Positions 14,585-26,404 of a stretch of 64,000 nucleotides of DNA are shown piece after piece. How positions within the stretch are numbered: position 1 is the stretch's first letter; each line of letters opens with the position of its first letter. The notes beneath the pieces were generated by a model. That model did no database searches. It was not told where the DNA came from and saw only the letters and a list, made by a program, of their open reading frames with translations. The translations under genes and the position numbers were made by a program. The stretch is taken from NCBI GenBank assembly GCA_963969395.1, contig OZ017798.1:25102173-25166172 (forward strand), given 5' to 3'. Source of the stretch: Pseudoscleropodium purum (Eukaryota > Streptophyta > Bryopsida > Hypnales > Brachytheciaceae).

Positions 14585-15566
14585 GTCACTCACTCACAAG
14601 ATGCATTTTGATTAATCTTGGTTTAGCCCCTGGGTATCATTAGAAGAAAAACATGTCCAACACAACCAATTGCTATGTAACTAGTGTCCCATACAACTAT
14701 CATGCAACTAGTTTCCTCTTTATTAGCACCAAATCTAATGTAATTGTTTTATATTGTTGTTTTACACCATTCATACATTGTTTTAGTTGCAAAGTAGTCA
14801 TTCTATAGTTGCAAAAAACGACTAAGAAACAACTAGTGTCCTATACAACTATCATGCAACTCTAAAATGACCATAGTTATTTCATAGTTGCTTTCTAGTT
14901 GCACACTAGTTGTTTCTTAGTTGTTTCCTAATTGCTTTCAAAATTCATTCCCATTTGTCTTATATTAGTTATCTCATATCAATTGTAAAGAATACCATTA
15001 GATTGGACATATAAGATTTGTAAGTTGTTGTAGTCTTGTACAAAGGATTTTTTTGATAGAATTCTAAGATTTTTATAGTTTGTAGAAATAATTAAAATTC
15101 AAAAAATTTAAAATCTATGAAATTGAATTTTTGAAAGCTAAAAAAAAGTAGATTTGAAATTCTAAAATCTAAAAAAAGGTCCTTTTAAAATCCTAAAATC
15201 TAGAAAGAAGATAGATATGAAATTTTGAAAATTTGAAATCATTGAGATTAATATTTTAAAATCTACAAATCTACAAATTGCAAACAAGTTGCAAATAAGT
15301 TGCAAATGTTGATGAAGTTCTTTGCATGCTATCGGATGACCAAAAAACCTTGCAATTAGTTTGCAACTAATGCAACTTATCCACTACAACTATGGGCTCT
15401 ACATTGTCACCTAGTTGCAAACATCCTATGCAACTACAAAATGAGTTGCACACTATAGTTGCAAAATCCCTAATTTTCTTCTAGTGTGTATACCTTCAAT
15501 AGCCAACACTGTACAAATACATTGATGAATAAAGATTAATCAAAATGCATCTTGTGAGTGAATGAC
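14585..15566. repeat. 35-bp inverted repeat arms split by a small CACTA-type element
   Basis: The arm at 14585-14619 is repeated in inverted orientation at 15532-15566 with at most one mismatch (core 'caagatgcattttgatta'). Removing the CACTA-type element between them leaves a palindrome of roughly 130 bp. It may be an older foldback MITE or hairpin that served as the insertion site. Confidence 0.6.
14638..15486. mobile_element. Small non-autonomous CACTA-type element, 849 bp
   Basis: The right end, read inward, is CACTAGAAGAAAATTAGGG. The left end is CATTAGAAGAAAAACATG, a one-base change from CACTA. The flanking triplets TAT and TGT could be a 3-bp duplication with one change. The interior carries many copies of 'agttgca' and 'caactagt' in both orientations near the ends, like the subterminal repeats bound by CACTA proteins. 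No coding sequence is present. Confidence 0.6.
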
Positions 15567-15744
15567 AATGCTATCAAAATACAAGACACATTATATAATA
15601 TATTACAATCATTAATATTTTCATGGGTGTGTAGAATATTCTGAAAATGGCAAAGAGAATTTAGCTTATTTTTTTTCATTTGTTTGTAAGTTTTTAGTCA
15701 ATTAAGACAAATATGGAAAAAAATTATAGTCATCCAAATAGATT

Positions 15745-16188
15745 CTAATTTTGGTAATTTTGTAGTTTGTACAATTGTTTACTTCTTTTGGACAAGTATG
15801 TATGATTAGAGATTTTTATTTTTTGGTTCAAAATTTAATAGAAGGTGGAAATAAGGAATATTTTTCATATGTACTAAATTTCATTTTTAAAAAATATGAG
15901 TAAAAAATTATAGCCTACTATGTTACTTTTTTTTTGTAAATGGGTAGTCTGGGAAGATAAGAAAAAATCACTTTTTCCATAAACAAAATTTTAAAATTGG
16001 TTTCTAGAGTTGCATATATGTAAAAAGATTTGAATCATTCTATTTTGATCAATGAGTCAAAAGTTATGAGGATTTTTTTGTTTGCAAGCAATTCTAGATT
16101 CTTTACTCTAAAATAAACTTTGGAGTCTTTTATTTTAATTGATTTTCAATATTTTGGAAAAATAAAATCTTAGGATGTAGATTGTTTA
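15745..16188 (-). mobile_element. TTAA-type element copy R3, left part, cut by the chromovirus
   Basis: Read on the minus strand this matches the second half of the element at 6132-7064, including the segment around 'tattcctt' and the block before 'gatgtagattgtttatt'. Its outer end has decayed, so the left limit is approximate. The match resumes at 56317 on the far side of the chromovirus, which shows that the retroelement inserted into this copy. Confidence 0.65.
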
Positions 16189-16193
16189 TTACA
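16189..16193. repeat. Chromovirus target-site duplication, left copy (TTACA)
   Basis: TTACA here and TTACA at 56317-56321 flank the two LTRs exactly. A 5-bp duplication is the Ty3/gypsy norm. Confidence 0.85.
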
Positions 16194-16514
16194 TGTCATG
16201 AATTGGAAACACAACAACCAATACTTTGATCATGAAACTATTCTACCACATTTTGATTCAAGAATATTACCGCAATTGAGATGCAATACAAACGCAACAT
16301 GAATTCATAGCAATTACAAGGACATCACACGCAATCGGTTGAAGTCTTACTTTGCATTATAAAATACCATATAGGAGACAGCTCTTCCTACACAAGCCTT
16401 AATAGCAAAAAAAGGTTCCACTCTTTACCATAACAACCCTAACTGCTACATCCGGCATCCTAGCTTCCTTAACTGTCTAAGTCTAGTTGTTACAAGTGTA
16501 TGGAATTCATAACA
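16194..16514 (-). repeat. Chromovirus 3' LTR (321 bp)
   Basis: It matches 55996-56316 along its full length with scattered substitutions. On the minus strand it runs from TGTTATGAATTCC to CATGACA, the usual TG...CA. It carries no coding sequence. Confidence 0.9.
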
Positions 16515-16526
16515 TTACCCCCGCTT
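16515..16526 (-). other. Polypurine tract next to the 3' LTR
   Basis: On the minus strand, AAGCGGGGGTAA lies directly upstream of the 3' LTR, in the position and composition expected of the plus-strand primer of a Ty3/gypsy element. Confidence 0.7.
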
Positions 16527-16554
16527 ATCATCATGCTTCCTGACTCAATCTTGG

Positions 16555-16767
16555 TGCCTAAGGATGGAGCCTGTGAAACTCTGCAACAACATCAAAAGCG
16601 TTCTTAAAGTTTGTAGTTAGTTCCCACAAGTTCTCTTTTGAGCCATATCCTTCCCATGAAACCAGATAGTGTAGTTTTTTCCAATGACCAAAAAATCTCA
16701 AATCCAAAATATGGTGGGCTTCATATTCTAGGTCCCTATTAGGAGTGATAATTGGTGGCAAGGTTGT
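16555..16767 (-). pseudogene. Integrase C-terminal chromodomain of the chromovirus
   Basis: The minus-strand frame 16558-16761 reads through a chromodomain: an ILD.R core, the 'YLVSWEGYG' strand, and the ENLWEL helix start that matches the common '.NTWEP' pattern. Chromodomains at the integrase C-terminus define chromoviruses and are thought to steer integration to heterochromatin (family knowledge). It lies 40 bp from the 3' LTR, as expected for the end of pol. The upstream linker has several stops. Confidence 0.85.
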
Positions 16768-16769
16768 GC

Positions 16770-17955
16770 ATGTTAACCAACAATGGTGTCCTGATGATAA
16801 TGTTCAAGTAGAGAAACATGGAACACGTCATGGGTTCTTAAGGCCTTTGGCAACTTTAGGCGGTAAACTACATTTGAGAGTTGAGATATTATGGGGAATG
16901 GTCCTAAAAATTTAGATGATAGCTTTTTCAATGGTACATTTGTAGCAATGTTGTCATATTGAAGAAGAACCTTGTCACCGATTTGGAAAGTTGGCTACAA
17001 TTTTGCTATCCTATCATTACTCCATTTAGCTTGTTCCCTGGCCATTTGAATCATAGTTTTAATTTTTCATGTACCTGTTGCAAATGTTGCACCTTATCTT
17101 TTGTAGTTGGAATAGTAGATGAAGTTGGTGTCATAAAAGATAGTGTTGGGTGCTACCCATACGTAGCGTAAAATGAAGAGAATCCCATTGCTAAATAGAA
17201 GGCATTATTATATGCAAATTCCACAAGAAAAAGTAGATTTGCCCAGTCATCCTAACATCTTGTCGTGAACATCCTTAAAAACTGTTCAAGAATCTAATTT
17301 ACCCTCTCAGTTTGACCATCTGTTTGCAGATGAAAGGCAATAGTTGGAGATGGTTTGATGCAAAGTGGCTTGGATAATCTCTTTATAAATTTTGATACAA
17401 ATACTGGCCCATGACTTGATATAACTTTGTCTAGAGTTCCATGATGTTTCCAGATATGGTGCAAATATAACAATGTAGTCTCTTGAAAATCAATGGTCTC
17501 ATTTATAGGAATAAAATGGTCAAGGTTTATATTCTTGTCCACTACCACCATTATTGAGTCATATCCACTACTAATGGATAATATGACAATAAAATCAACG
17601 GAAATTTGTTTCCATAGTGAACTTACCATTGGAATGGATTGCATGAGCCCATATTACGCATGATGCATATCTTTTGATTATTGACAAATATCACAACCGT
17701 CAACAAAGCAATGCACATACCATTGAAGAGTAGGCCAATAAAAAGTTCTTGTAACCAATTCTAAAATCTTTGCTCATTCTTGATGTCTTACAGTTGGGGG
17801 GTCGTGTCTAGACCAAAGAATTTGCCGTTGAAGCTCTTCATCACTTGATACATATATGTGTAGTCACGCTAATTTTTGAGGCCAATGTTTGGCAATGCAA
17901 ATTCCTATTTGGAGTTGCAGCTTGCAAATTAGGATGTTAAACTGTAGAATACTAG
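16770..17955 (-). pseudogene. Chromovirus integrase (zinc-binding and catalytic core), broken
   Basis: On the minus strand, a stretch near 17840-17640 shows the connection and HHCC zinc-binding region, with the pieces DEELQRQIL, RHDPPTVRHQ, FYWPTLQWYV and GCDIC. The open frame 17294-17644 then covers the catalytic core: SVDFIV (first Asp), S-H-G where the family has S-D-x-G (second Asp lost), and QTDGQTERVN (Glu kept). Several stop codons interrupt the frame upstream and downstream. The upstream neighbour, RNase H, is displaced to beyond 34.7 kb by insertion X. Confidence 0.85.
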
Positions 17956-20600
17956 TCCAAATCGGTGCTTTTGGCTAATTATAGTGGAAAAAGGGCTAGT
18001 GGATATGTAGTTGAGTTGGATTCCAAGTGGGTAGTTCAATTGTGTTGGATTTTGATCATTGTGAGTCAATTTGATGGAGTTGAAGAGGTGCCTAGTGGGT
18101 ATTTAGTCCTCTCTCCCAATTTGGATTTGGACCCAGTGTTGAGTTGAGCCCACTGCGAGTCTAGCCCTATGAAGGCTAAATTTCTTTTATGTATTTTTGG
18201 CATGTTATTCAATTGTGAATCTAGTATTGGTTGTGTCGTTGTAGTCGGTTTAATAGTTGAGTTTAATATGTGAGAAAATTGAATGCCTAATTAGTATTAT
18301 TAAATGGTGTGTTGGATTGAATTGGACTGAATTTGGAATTGGGTTGAAGACATGAGATTGGTTTAGGTTGAATCAAATTTTAATTAAAATTTATCTCCCT
18401 ACTTAAATGTTTCCCTTGGATCGAACTTAATATACTATATGGGTAGTTACCTAATTGGCAACTAAACCCTTGTCTACAATATGCAATCTTGGAAACAAAG
18501 GATGTACTCTATTTCTAAAAATATATGCTTGGAAACAGAGGCTGTGAGCCCTCAAGTTGGCACTTGGACCTCTGGATTTATTTTTCACAAATGTTTTGTA
18601 ACATTTAGTGAATATTTATGCAATTATGCATAAATTATAGTGTTTGAGTGAAATTGGTAGCAATCCCTACCAATGGAGTTAGGAATCTTCTTAGAAGTAG
18701 GAAATATGCTTTTCAACATGTTTTTACATTTTTAAGTGTTAGTTGAGAGATTGTGAAGCTATAGTATGTTTGAGTGAAGTAAGGATGTGAGAATTAGTCA
18801 GACCTAGTGTCTTGTCTATATAATAGATGACCACTAAGGTACATGTGACAATCTAGCTAAGTATAATAGTCTATTTTTAGGTCTAGAGAGTCCAATAGTT
18901 TGGGGAATCCAATTTGTAGAAAATTTGGATTCTTTATGTTGGTCTTATAGGAAACTACTAGATATCAACCAAAATTAAGAGTAAATGGAGGAAAAAGAGA
19001 TTGGAGCTTATAGAAAGGTGCTTCTAGGGTAAAAGCATGCCAGGAGATCAACAGAGGAGCCAATCATCCACGACAAACCTCGATACTGGAATGATTTCCT
19101 CCATGATTGAAAATCATTAAAGAGTTGTTAATTTTAGCATTTTCATGAATAGTGCAATTGGAGGTTTGATTTCGCCCTAAAGTTTTTGAGATTTTCTAAA
19201 GGTTGCCTAAAAAATTTTGGGTTTTTATATGCTTCCATGATGACTTTATGGGAAGTCAACCATGTTTGAAGCTACTAGTAAATTCATAGAAATGATCTGA
19301 AGTACAGTAAAATTCTACTAAAAATCAGGTTAGTGTCTTGTGTACTAAATAAATGCTTTGTCAAGTTTGAAGACTTTTTGATATGCAAAAGTACCAAAAT
19401 CAATGATGATATCAAATTTTCCAAAAAATTACAATATGGTGGCGGGTTGACCAACGAACTAGGAATTAATAGTGTCCGATTAGTGTGAATAGGGTGTCAT
19501 TTATTACTTTATTGAACCTTCTAAACAATTCTAGCAACTCAAATTCTTCAAAAACCATAAATTCCAAAAATTAGAATTTTCACTTTTCCTAGGAATTATC
19601 ATGAGTGGTTTTTACACTGAAAAACAACTTAAGAAAAGAAGGAAGGAGGTCACTTAGAGAAATTTGGGTCTTCTAAACGTGATGGTGCAATTTGTTTTGT
19701 GTTTTGAATTGTTCCCTAAAAGATAGAGAGGGTCAACTCATAGTTTGACCTTTTTAGCGTAAATTGTGGTAAGTTAAAGTCAAATTTCTAAATATCTTGA
19801 GGGAAATCTAAGATTCAATTTGATTATATTTCCAAATCTTTCCTTGAAAATTCAATTTAGACTTACAAGGATTATTTAGGAATTGACTTTAGGTTAAATA
19901 CAAAATATCTAAAGTTAATTAGGATTTGATTCCACAAAATCTTTCAAAAGCCAATGGATTAGATTTAGGCATTATTCCTAGGGCTAATTAAGGCTTTTGA
20001 AGAACTTGCTTGAGAACCTTCCTTTTGATTAAAGAAAGATTTGTTGGACAAATATCTTAGGATAGATTATGATAGTTTAGGAAATTACTTTAGGTAGAAA
20101 ACAAAATATCTCTTAGTAAACGAGGAGGTGGGCCCTTTTCCACAAGTATATAAGGACCTTATTTTCTTGTTTTTTGCAATCCATTCTCGCAACTCAATTC
20201 TATATTCATTCTCTCAATGCCACTGCTTTAGTACTATCTTGTATCGACAAGTTGTCGGACATATCTACTTGATGTACCGACACTCTGTCGGATACAATTC
20301 TCTCTTGGTACACCACCACTGTTGGAGTAACCAAATCTCTGCTCTAATTCTTGCTTGTGTTAGTAAAGAGTCTTAAGAACTTTGGGTTCCACTAAGATTG
20401 CTCAACTTTTGCTAATAAGTTTACAAAGTTCTTAATTTTTTTTATTGTGGCTTTCATTTAGAGTGTTGAGAGTTGGATTCCCAAACTTATATACTCTGGC
20501 ATTGAACATGTACTTATTTTAAAACTCTTAAGGCGGCAAGGCTAGACTTTGCCAAAAGGTTTTAAAATAAACACTTGACCAATTCACATTGTATAATAGA

Positions 20601-20902
20601 GTTGGTTTGAATTAGTTTTTAAAGTTCGGTTTAAATGTTGTTATGCATACCTCCTTTATAAACTAAAAACTTGAAGATGTGTGGTTTGATTTAGTTCTAA
20701 AGTTTGGTTTAAGCATTGTCATACATACCTCCTTTAGAAACTAAGAATTGGATACTTTTGTTAGGAGTTTTAATCTAAAGTTCAGTTTTAATGCTGTCAT
20801 ATATACCTCCTTTAGAATCTAAAACATTGAATACCAAATTGATTAAGTTGAACACTAAAGTTTGGTTCAAATGTTGTCATACGTATTTCCTTGAGCATTT
20901 AA
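20601..20902. repeat. Tandem repeat, about 76-bp unit, four copies
   Basis: Four imperfect units each carry 'ctaaagtttggttta' (or a variant) followed by 'tgtcatacatacctcctt' and 'agaaactaa'. They start near 20601, 20675, 20751 and 20829. A shorter duplicated phrase, 'gggttgcccctacatgcag' against 'gggttgctcccgcacggtg', follows at about 20921 and 21013. This looks like repeat-rich leader or LTR DNA of insertion X. Confidence 0.65.
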
Positions 20903-21697
20903 ATAAATCTCTTAAATTTAGGGTTGCCCCTACATGCAGAAGCTCTACCAAAATAAGGATTGATTCTATAGAAAGATTTCTCTAATTAAAGGAATTCTTC
21001 CCGTTAGTACTTGGGGTTGCTCCCGCACGGTGGAGCTTTGACGTTTTAAACTCAAAATTTACTATTTAAGCCAACAAGTTAAGGAATTTCATTCATTTTG
21101 CCAATTGGTGGCATGCTTGGAAGGGATTGTTTGTGGAAGATAGGAACTTGGGGTATTTGATTTTGGTAAGATTTCCCTAAAAAATTCTCAATTATTTTGA
21201 TATTTTAGTTAGTTCGTAAAGTAGGATACATTTTGATCTTCATTGATTTATGTTTTGATCCCTATTTGTTAGAAGCCTTAATATTTTCTCCAAGTGATTT
21301 TTAATTATGGTTTTTAAGCTCTTTAATCAATTGTTGGATTTTTAACCTATGAAATTATGTGTGAATTAAGGGGAATTAACCCTTAATTTTTGGCAAATCC
21401 AGAAATTAACAATATATAAGCTAGCTAATCCATTGAGCTGGCCAGGGTTTCAAAAGGTTGTATTAGTGGGTACAGATTGCTTCTATTGGATATGGGCTTG
21501 CAATACAAGGGCAAGGTATCTAGGGAAGCCTAGTAGGGTTTCGGAGGAGTTCCAGTAGGTTCTCTAGAATTTCAAGGGGGCTCTAGGTTGCTGTTTTTTT
21601 TTGCCAATTAGCCGGTGCCATGTGGCAAGCTTCAAGGAGTTGTATGGGGAGGCTTTGGGGACAATAGGGAAGCTCTGGAGACAATAAGGGAACTCGG

Positions 21698-21714
21698 TGT
21701 GTGTGTGTGTGTGT
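21698..21714. repeat. (GT)n microsatellite
   Basis: A short uninterrupted run of alternating G and T, within insertion X and about 70 bp before the hAT1 end. Confidence 0.85.
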
Positions 21715-21776
21715 AGGAAGACTTTGTGGATAGAAGGAGGCACTCAAATTGCTTGGATGAATAGGCTGCCAAAATC

Positions 21777-21784
21777 AATACATG
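21777..21784. repeat. hAT1 target-site duplication, left copy (AATACATG)
   Basis: AATACATG directly precedes the element and is repeated exactly at 33532-33539. An 8-bp duplication is the hAT signature. Confidence 0.93.
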
Positions 21785-21955
21785 CAGGGTTGACATGATG
21801 TCCGGACGCGGATGCTGTGTCTGCAGCGTCTGCTGACATTCGCGGTCCCGGCGGACGCAACGTCCGTCCGCCCCGCTCGTCTGCCCTGTCCGCCCAGATG
21901 GCCCTATTTCCCTCAACCGCCCTACCCAAACTGCCCCGCGGTCACTCCCTTAATC
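21785..21955. repeat. hAT1 end A: CpG-rich terminal region
   Basis: This is CAGGGTTGACATGATGTCCG followed by about 150 bp rich in GTCCGC-like words, ending near 'gcggtcactccctt'. The same sequence in inverse orientation, with scattered changes, closes hAT2 at 45648-45816. Such dense subterminal words are typical transposase binding sites (inference). The following 390 bp up to the kinase-like stop codon are AT-rich and shared with hAT2. Confidence 0.85.
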
Positions 21956-22347
21956 TTTAAACAATTAAATGTTAAATGAAGTGCAATGGTTCGCGATTTG
22001 TTATTAAAACAATGTCTCTCATAAGTTGAAAGATTATAAAGTATGACCACGAGTCCATGATAGTCTTGAAACTATGAAAAAATTCCAATTCATTTTCAAA
22101 AGGCAAACTAAAAAAATTTGTGACTTCAAATATATATATATACTATTTAAAAAATCAAGATCAACACAAATACAAACATAATCAATATGGGCAAAATGTA
22201 TTCAATTTAATGTAGAATACCATACATTGTGTACATTTGGCTAATTGCACATATAATTTTTTTCATTCCAACTCTATATTTCTAAACTAATTTTTAATGC
22301 CTATATAACCTATTCAAGTATTCAACTACTACTTTTGCACTACCAAT

Positions 22348-23841
22348 CTAATATAAATGGCGGAAATGTTCATCTGGCATCGGCCAACGATATGTATTAA
22401 AAAATCGCATAATTACATGGGCCAAACTAGTATTTTCATCGTCAGTCTTCGAAGAAATGCACTTCAAGTAAGCATAAAACACTTTTGCAAAGTCATGAAA
22501 GGCAAATTGTGTCGCACTAGGTGTTTTAAGTAGCAAGTTGAAATACGCCTCTGACATGTTGTTTCCATTCATCCGCCGAGCAATTTTTCGAACGGCATAC
22601 TCTTCCGACTTACGTGAATACATCGGAATGATTTCCACATCCGCACCTGCTTTATGCAAATATGCAATACGTGGATCCACCCACCATCTCCTCTGCAAAG
22701 TTTGTTTCATCTCATCTGCTGATGTAAATGTGTACAAAGACTTCATTGGCTGAGAAGCTAAGGTGGTCATACCCCAATCGCAAACCCCAATATACACACG
22801 TGACTCATCCTCTGGAAAATGCAACAAGATGTTGTCCGGAGAAAGATCATTGTGCAAATGTCCAGCAAGATGCACTGCATACATTATATGCATAAACGCC
22901 CAAGTCAACTCCGTGCGCTTCTTCCGATATCGCCCTAAACGGTGAGCTTTTACAACCTCCTCTTCGGTTGGATTTGTATACATCAAACGGATTTGAATGT
23001 TGTCTGGATAGTCCTTATCCATATTCAACATTTGTCGAAGAGTTCTACCGTTCCACCAATACGCATAACCTTCACACGTCGTTCCGTGCACTGCAGCAAA
23101 TTGTATCACACCCGCGTGTGGAATTCGAACAGCCATTGATTCGTTTTGATGTTCTAATTTTGCAAGATGGGGTCGAGTTTGGTGGTGAATGGATTTCTTT
23201 GCCGCAATCTCACAATAAGGAAGTATTCCTGGACATCCTTCAATACGAACCTTTCGAATCGTTGCATATCCACCTCTCATCGTTCTATCATCAACAGCAA
23301 TCACGCATGCTGTATCTGGAAGTGCTATGAGGTGCCGTTTGGTCCTTTCCGCTTTAGCAACTCCATCATTGCTTTTCCACCAAGCAATCGAACCAACTCG
23401 ATTGTGCATTTTGGCGAATGGAGCACATTGCCCCCTAAACAAGTCCGCTTTCAGAATCACTTCTTCAAATTGGGCGTTATTGGGTCGATATTCCTGGCCA
23501 TATTTAACCAAAATGACTTTGGAATTCCACAAAGCGTTATGAACCTTGTTCTCCAAACATTTGGTGAAGTACGTTTTATGCATTTCGTCATGTCACTTTG
23601 CCACATTCAATGCATCCAACAACATCTATATCATGTCTACCTTGAATTTAGACACGTACTCCTCTTGATATCTGATGTACTTATTGTCTAAAGACAATGT
23701 TGTTTCCGATTCATAAAATTGAATGATGCGCTCGATCATGAATTTCTTGCATTCTTCCGAAGGACTTTGGTGAGCTACTTCTAAGTTCGATGGTCCCTCT
23801 CCATGTTTAAGTTTCGCAACCTTCTTCTTCCCCTTTGGCAT
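22348..23841 (-). pseudogene. Protein-kinase-like gene of hAT1 (497 codons, two in-frame stops)
   Basis: Frame: ATG at 23841 to the stop at 22348. It is broken only by TAG at 23626-23628 and TGA at 23593-23595, where hAT2 reads Gln and Trp. The N-terminus is Lys-rich (MPKGKKKVAKLKHG). From about residue 185 a protein-kinase fold is readable: a glycine-loop-like GGYATIRK (about 190-197), an AAKK lysine (about 215), the catalytic loop HNDLSPDN (330-337, Asp332 and Asn337, where most kinases have HRDLKPEN), and D-W-G at 355-357 in place of DFG. Key Lys, Asp, Asn and Asp are present, so the ancestral protein was probably a phosphotransferase of atypical type. The substrate is unknown. A CpG-rich promoter-like block lies upstream. 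The hAT2 copy (43738-45231) has the same length. Confidence 0.85.
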
Positions 23842-24024
23842 CGTGACAAATGAAATTGATATAGATCAAATTTTTTAATTTGAAATTGAATTCACGCGCA
23901 AGTGTCCAAAAAATTGGCAACAAGGGGGCTTCAATAAACCACTCTTGCCTTGCCTCGGAAAGGAGCCAATGGAGGATGAACCACCAAGCTCTCCGCTCTA
24001 CCTTGCATTCACAAGGAGCAAAGC

Positions 24025-24430
24025 AAAAGTGACAATGCGGATGGCCCGTCCGCCCATCTTATTGGGGCGCGGACGGCCCCAAACTGTCCGCCCAATTGGA
24101 CGGGACGGGGGTGGCGGACGCATCGGCCGTCCGCCTCCCCAAAACCCTTGAGCCCCGTCAGCCCGATCGGACGGCCACGGGCGGACAAATTTGCCGTCCG
24201 CCCGATCCGATGGGCAGCGGCGGACGGCCCCAAACCGTCCGCTTGATCGGACGAGCCGTGGCTGGCGGACGCATCAACTGTCCGCCTCTCTAAAACCCTA
24301 CAGCTGCGTCCGCCCGATCGGACGGGCCGCGGGTGGCGAACGCATCGGGTGTCCGCCTCTCTGAAACCCTCGAGCCCCGTCCGCCCGATCGGACGGGCAC
24401 GGGCGGACAAATCAAGCGTCCGCCCGATCC
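24025..24430 (-). promoter_or_regulatory. CpG-rich promoter-like block of the hAT1 kinase-like gene
   Basis: Repeated words such as GTCCGCCCGATCGGACGG make this about 400-bp block extremely GC- and CpG-rich. On the gene strand it ends with AATAAGA at about 24057-24063, the place where hAT2 has TTATAAGA. That is about 218 bp before the ATG. The 23842-24024 leader between is AT-richer and shared with hAT2. Open frames on both strands of the block come from the repeat and are not genes. Confidence 0.7.
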
Positions 24431-25023
24431 GATTTATTTTTCATATTTGAAAATAGAATCTAAAGAAGAACCACTAATTGTCTAATTTGGGCATTTCTTT
24501 ATATGAATAAGAAATCATTTTAGTTTTTAGCAATCGTTGAATGAAAAATAAAAAAATTTCAAATATTCAAATAATTTAATCTTTCATAAATTAATTAGAA
24601 ATACATTTATATCATTTACGAGTTTCTAAATGTAATAAATACACAACAATAATTTCAAATACACACCATGCTAGTACATATTTAACCTCAAATGCTAAAT
24701 TCAAAAATAGATATAATATGGCTCTTACAAAATTACATTTCTTCATATTTTTATTATTTATCAAAGTCGCTTATAGCCATATACATCAACGCTATTATAA
24801 AATAATACAATGATGTCTTCAACAATATGCTTGCTTACATACATACTTGGTGTACACTATTACACAACACTTTTTGAAAAAGTGAACAAAATTGTTGTTC
24901 AAAATTGTTCTATTCATTTAAAATTTTATACTACTTCTACCAATCTAGTGCTCTATACTTGTCGTGAGAGTAAAAATGAGAAAATTGAGCAAATACATGC
25001 TCACTATATACTTGCATGTTTTT
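24431..25023. other. AT-rich non-coding spacer in hAT1
   Basis: This is the 3' side of gene B and upstream flank of the kinase promoter block. I see no coding signal. It has no counterpart in hAT2. Confidence 0.55.
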
Positions 25024-26277
25024 TTATTCGGAATCTAAATCGGATTCAAATTGTTGACTGCTGCCTCTTCTTTGTACTCCAATGAACGGACCACCTCCGT
25101 AGTTTCCTTGATATCCACTTGGTGCACCTCCTTGTCCATAATTTGAACCTCCAAAAGTGGGAGGAGGAACCGGAGTAGTAGGCTCTGATCCTCTTTCATT
25201 TGAAGCCCCGTAATAAGAGGCCCCATGATGCCCGTATGAATCACTTCTAGTTGATCCCGGATAGTATTGGGCGCTTCCGTGAAGAGAGCAACTATACTGC
25301 GGGGTTACATGGCTTCCTCCACTACCTTCGGAGCCTACTTGAGTGGGCATCATATAATATGAACCAGATTCAGTAGACCTACCATAGTGTGTGTTGCCAT
25401 AGCTACCTGTCCCACCTAGAGAGCCAATTTCAAGGGGAGTGCCATAACAAGAACCAACTGTACTTGAACCACCATAATGCGTGGATTCATAGCTCTCTCT
25501 TCCACCTTCATATCTATTTTGAGGATCGTAACCAGGGTATGAACCACCTCTTCCATGTTCAGATTCTCGCGTTCCATGTTCATGTCCGTAGGACCCACCA
25601 TGCCTATCTTGCCGTCCACGATCTTGAAGGCTTCTGCGTGTTGCCTCTTGCATTTGTTGTTCGAATTCAATTCGTTCTCGTTCTTCTACCCGCTCGTGTC
25701 TAACTCCAAATGTGACAGGCGCTCGCATATCATCGTCATCTGTCCACGCATCTTCAGCATCTCGTAGAACAACTGAAGGTTGTTGTAGATAACCTCGATT
25801 AGACCACTCTGGCATGCAATTGCTTGCGCCCCTCCACTGTGTATCTATAACGGCATCCGTGCGCGTATAGTTCTCCACATTGCGACCTGTAGCGGTACGC
25901 CAGTCCACGTCCTTGTGGAGTACAATCTCTGCCCAAACCATTACCATAACATTATAATTCATTATATTTGGTTTGGCGCTTTTAATACCAAGAACTCGAT
26001 GCACTTGTGAGTATCGTTGTTTGAAGTGCTCACTTTGGCACGTAGACATTTGTCCTTCCCAACGTGGCGCTTGGTGCTCTACACGTTCACGTCACCAAAG
26101 TTTTTGAATGTGAGTCATTTTCACATACTTCTTGCACATTGATCAATCCCACACTCTTGTTGGTTCTTCTTCCCATCCCGGTTCACCCACACACAATGGA
26201 TCGGCCCAAGCATCCCAATCGAACAATTGAGGTCTTCCTTTTCGACTACTTTTTTTGGGTGTTCTATCTTTCGGCAT
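25024..26277 (-). pseudogene. hAT1 gene B: shared N-terminal domain plus Gly/Ser/Tyr-rich tail (417 codons, two stops)
   Basis: Frame: ATG at 26277 (MPKDRTPKKSSRKGRP) to the stop at 25024, interrupted by TGA at 26143-26145 and 26092-26094; the open part starts at 26049. Residues about 35-130 match the N-terminus of gene C on the other strand: GWE..., MCKKYVKM, HIQKLW, a run ending RVLG.K, then NY.V..MVWAEIVL and DW. The middle is charged and Glu/Arg-rich. About residues 205-410 are low-complexity with repeated GGS, GSY and SYG units, a composition often linked to nucleic-acid binding or condensates. I do not recognise the family. A CpG block with a TATA box lies upstream. hAT2 lacks this gene. 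Confidence 0.7.
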
Positions 26278-26404
26278 GATGAAGCTGAAGCAAAGAGAAT
26301 GAAACAATTAGAAAGCTTAAGAACCAAAATTTTGATTTAATTAATTAATTAAAATTTTACAAGCGTGAACTTTGTGAAAATTTGTAACAATGCTACAACA
26401 ATCG

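Larger units (their letters stand above)
17960..21776. mobile_element. Insertion X, left part: unclassified DNA inside the chromovirus
   Basis: Chromovirus similarity stops at about 17955 and resumes at about 34700, so the DNA between was inserted later. Leaving out the hAT-like element at 21785-33531, X is about 5 kb. It has no long open frame. Features visible in this part are a TATA-like box ('tatataagg', about 20147), a four-unit 76-bp tandem repeat at 20601-20902, and a possible primer-binding-like stretch ('ttggtggcatgcttgg', about 21103). These hint at an LTR and leader of another retroelement, but I could not find matching LTR ends or a target duplication. Edges are accurate to about 40 bp. 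Confidence 0.5.

Noticed and set aside
22538..23691. Plus-strand frames opposite the kinase-like gene, up to 174 codons
   Set aside because: They are shadows of the real gene. The same antisense frames appear in hAT2 with no motif of their own.
24009..24410. Open frames through CpG-rich blocks (also at 26424-26795, 29222-29543, 40129-40416 and 43069-43569)
   Set aside because: They occur in several frames and on both strands at once, and encode Arg/Pro/Gly strings that follow from the repeat words. They overlap promoter-like blocks.
24025..24430. CpG island of a host housekeeping gene
   Set aside because: The block lies inside an element with defined ends and is repeated before each element gene.
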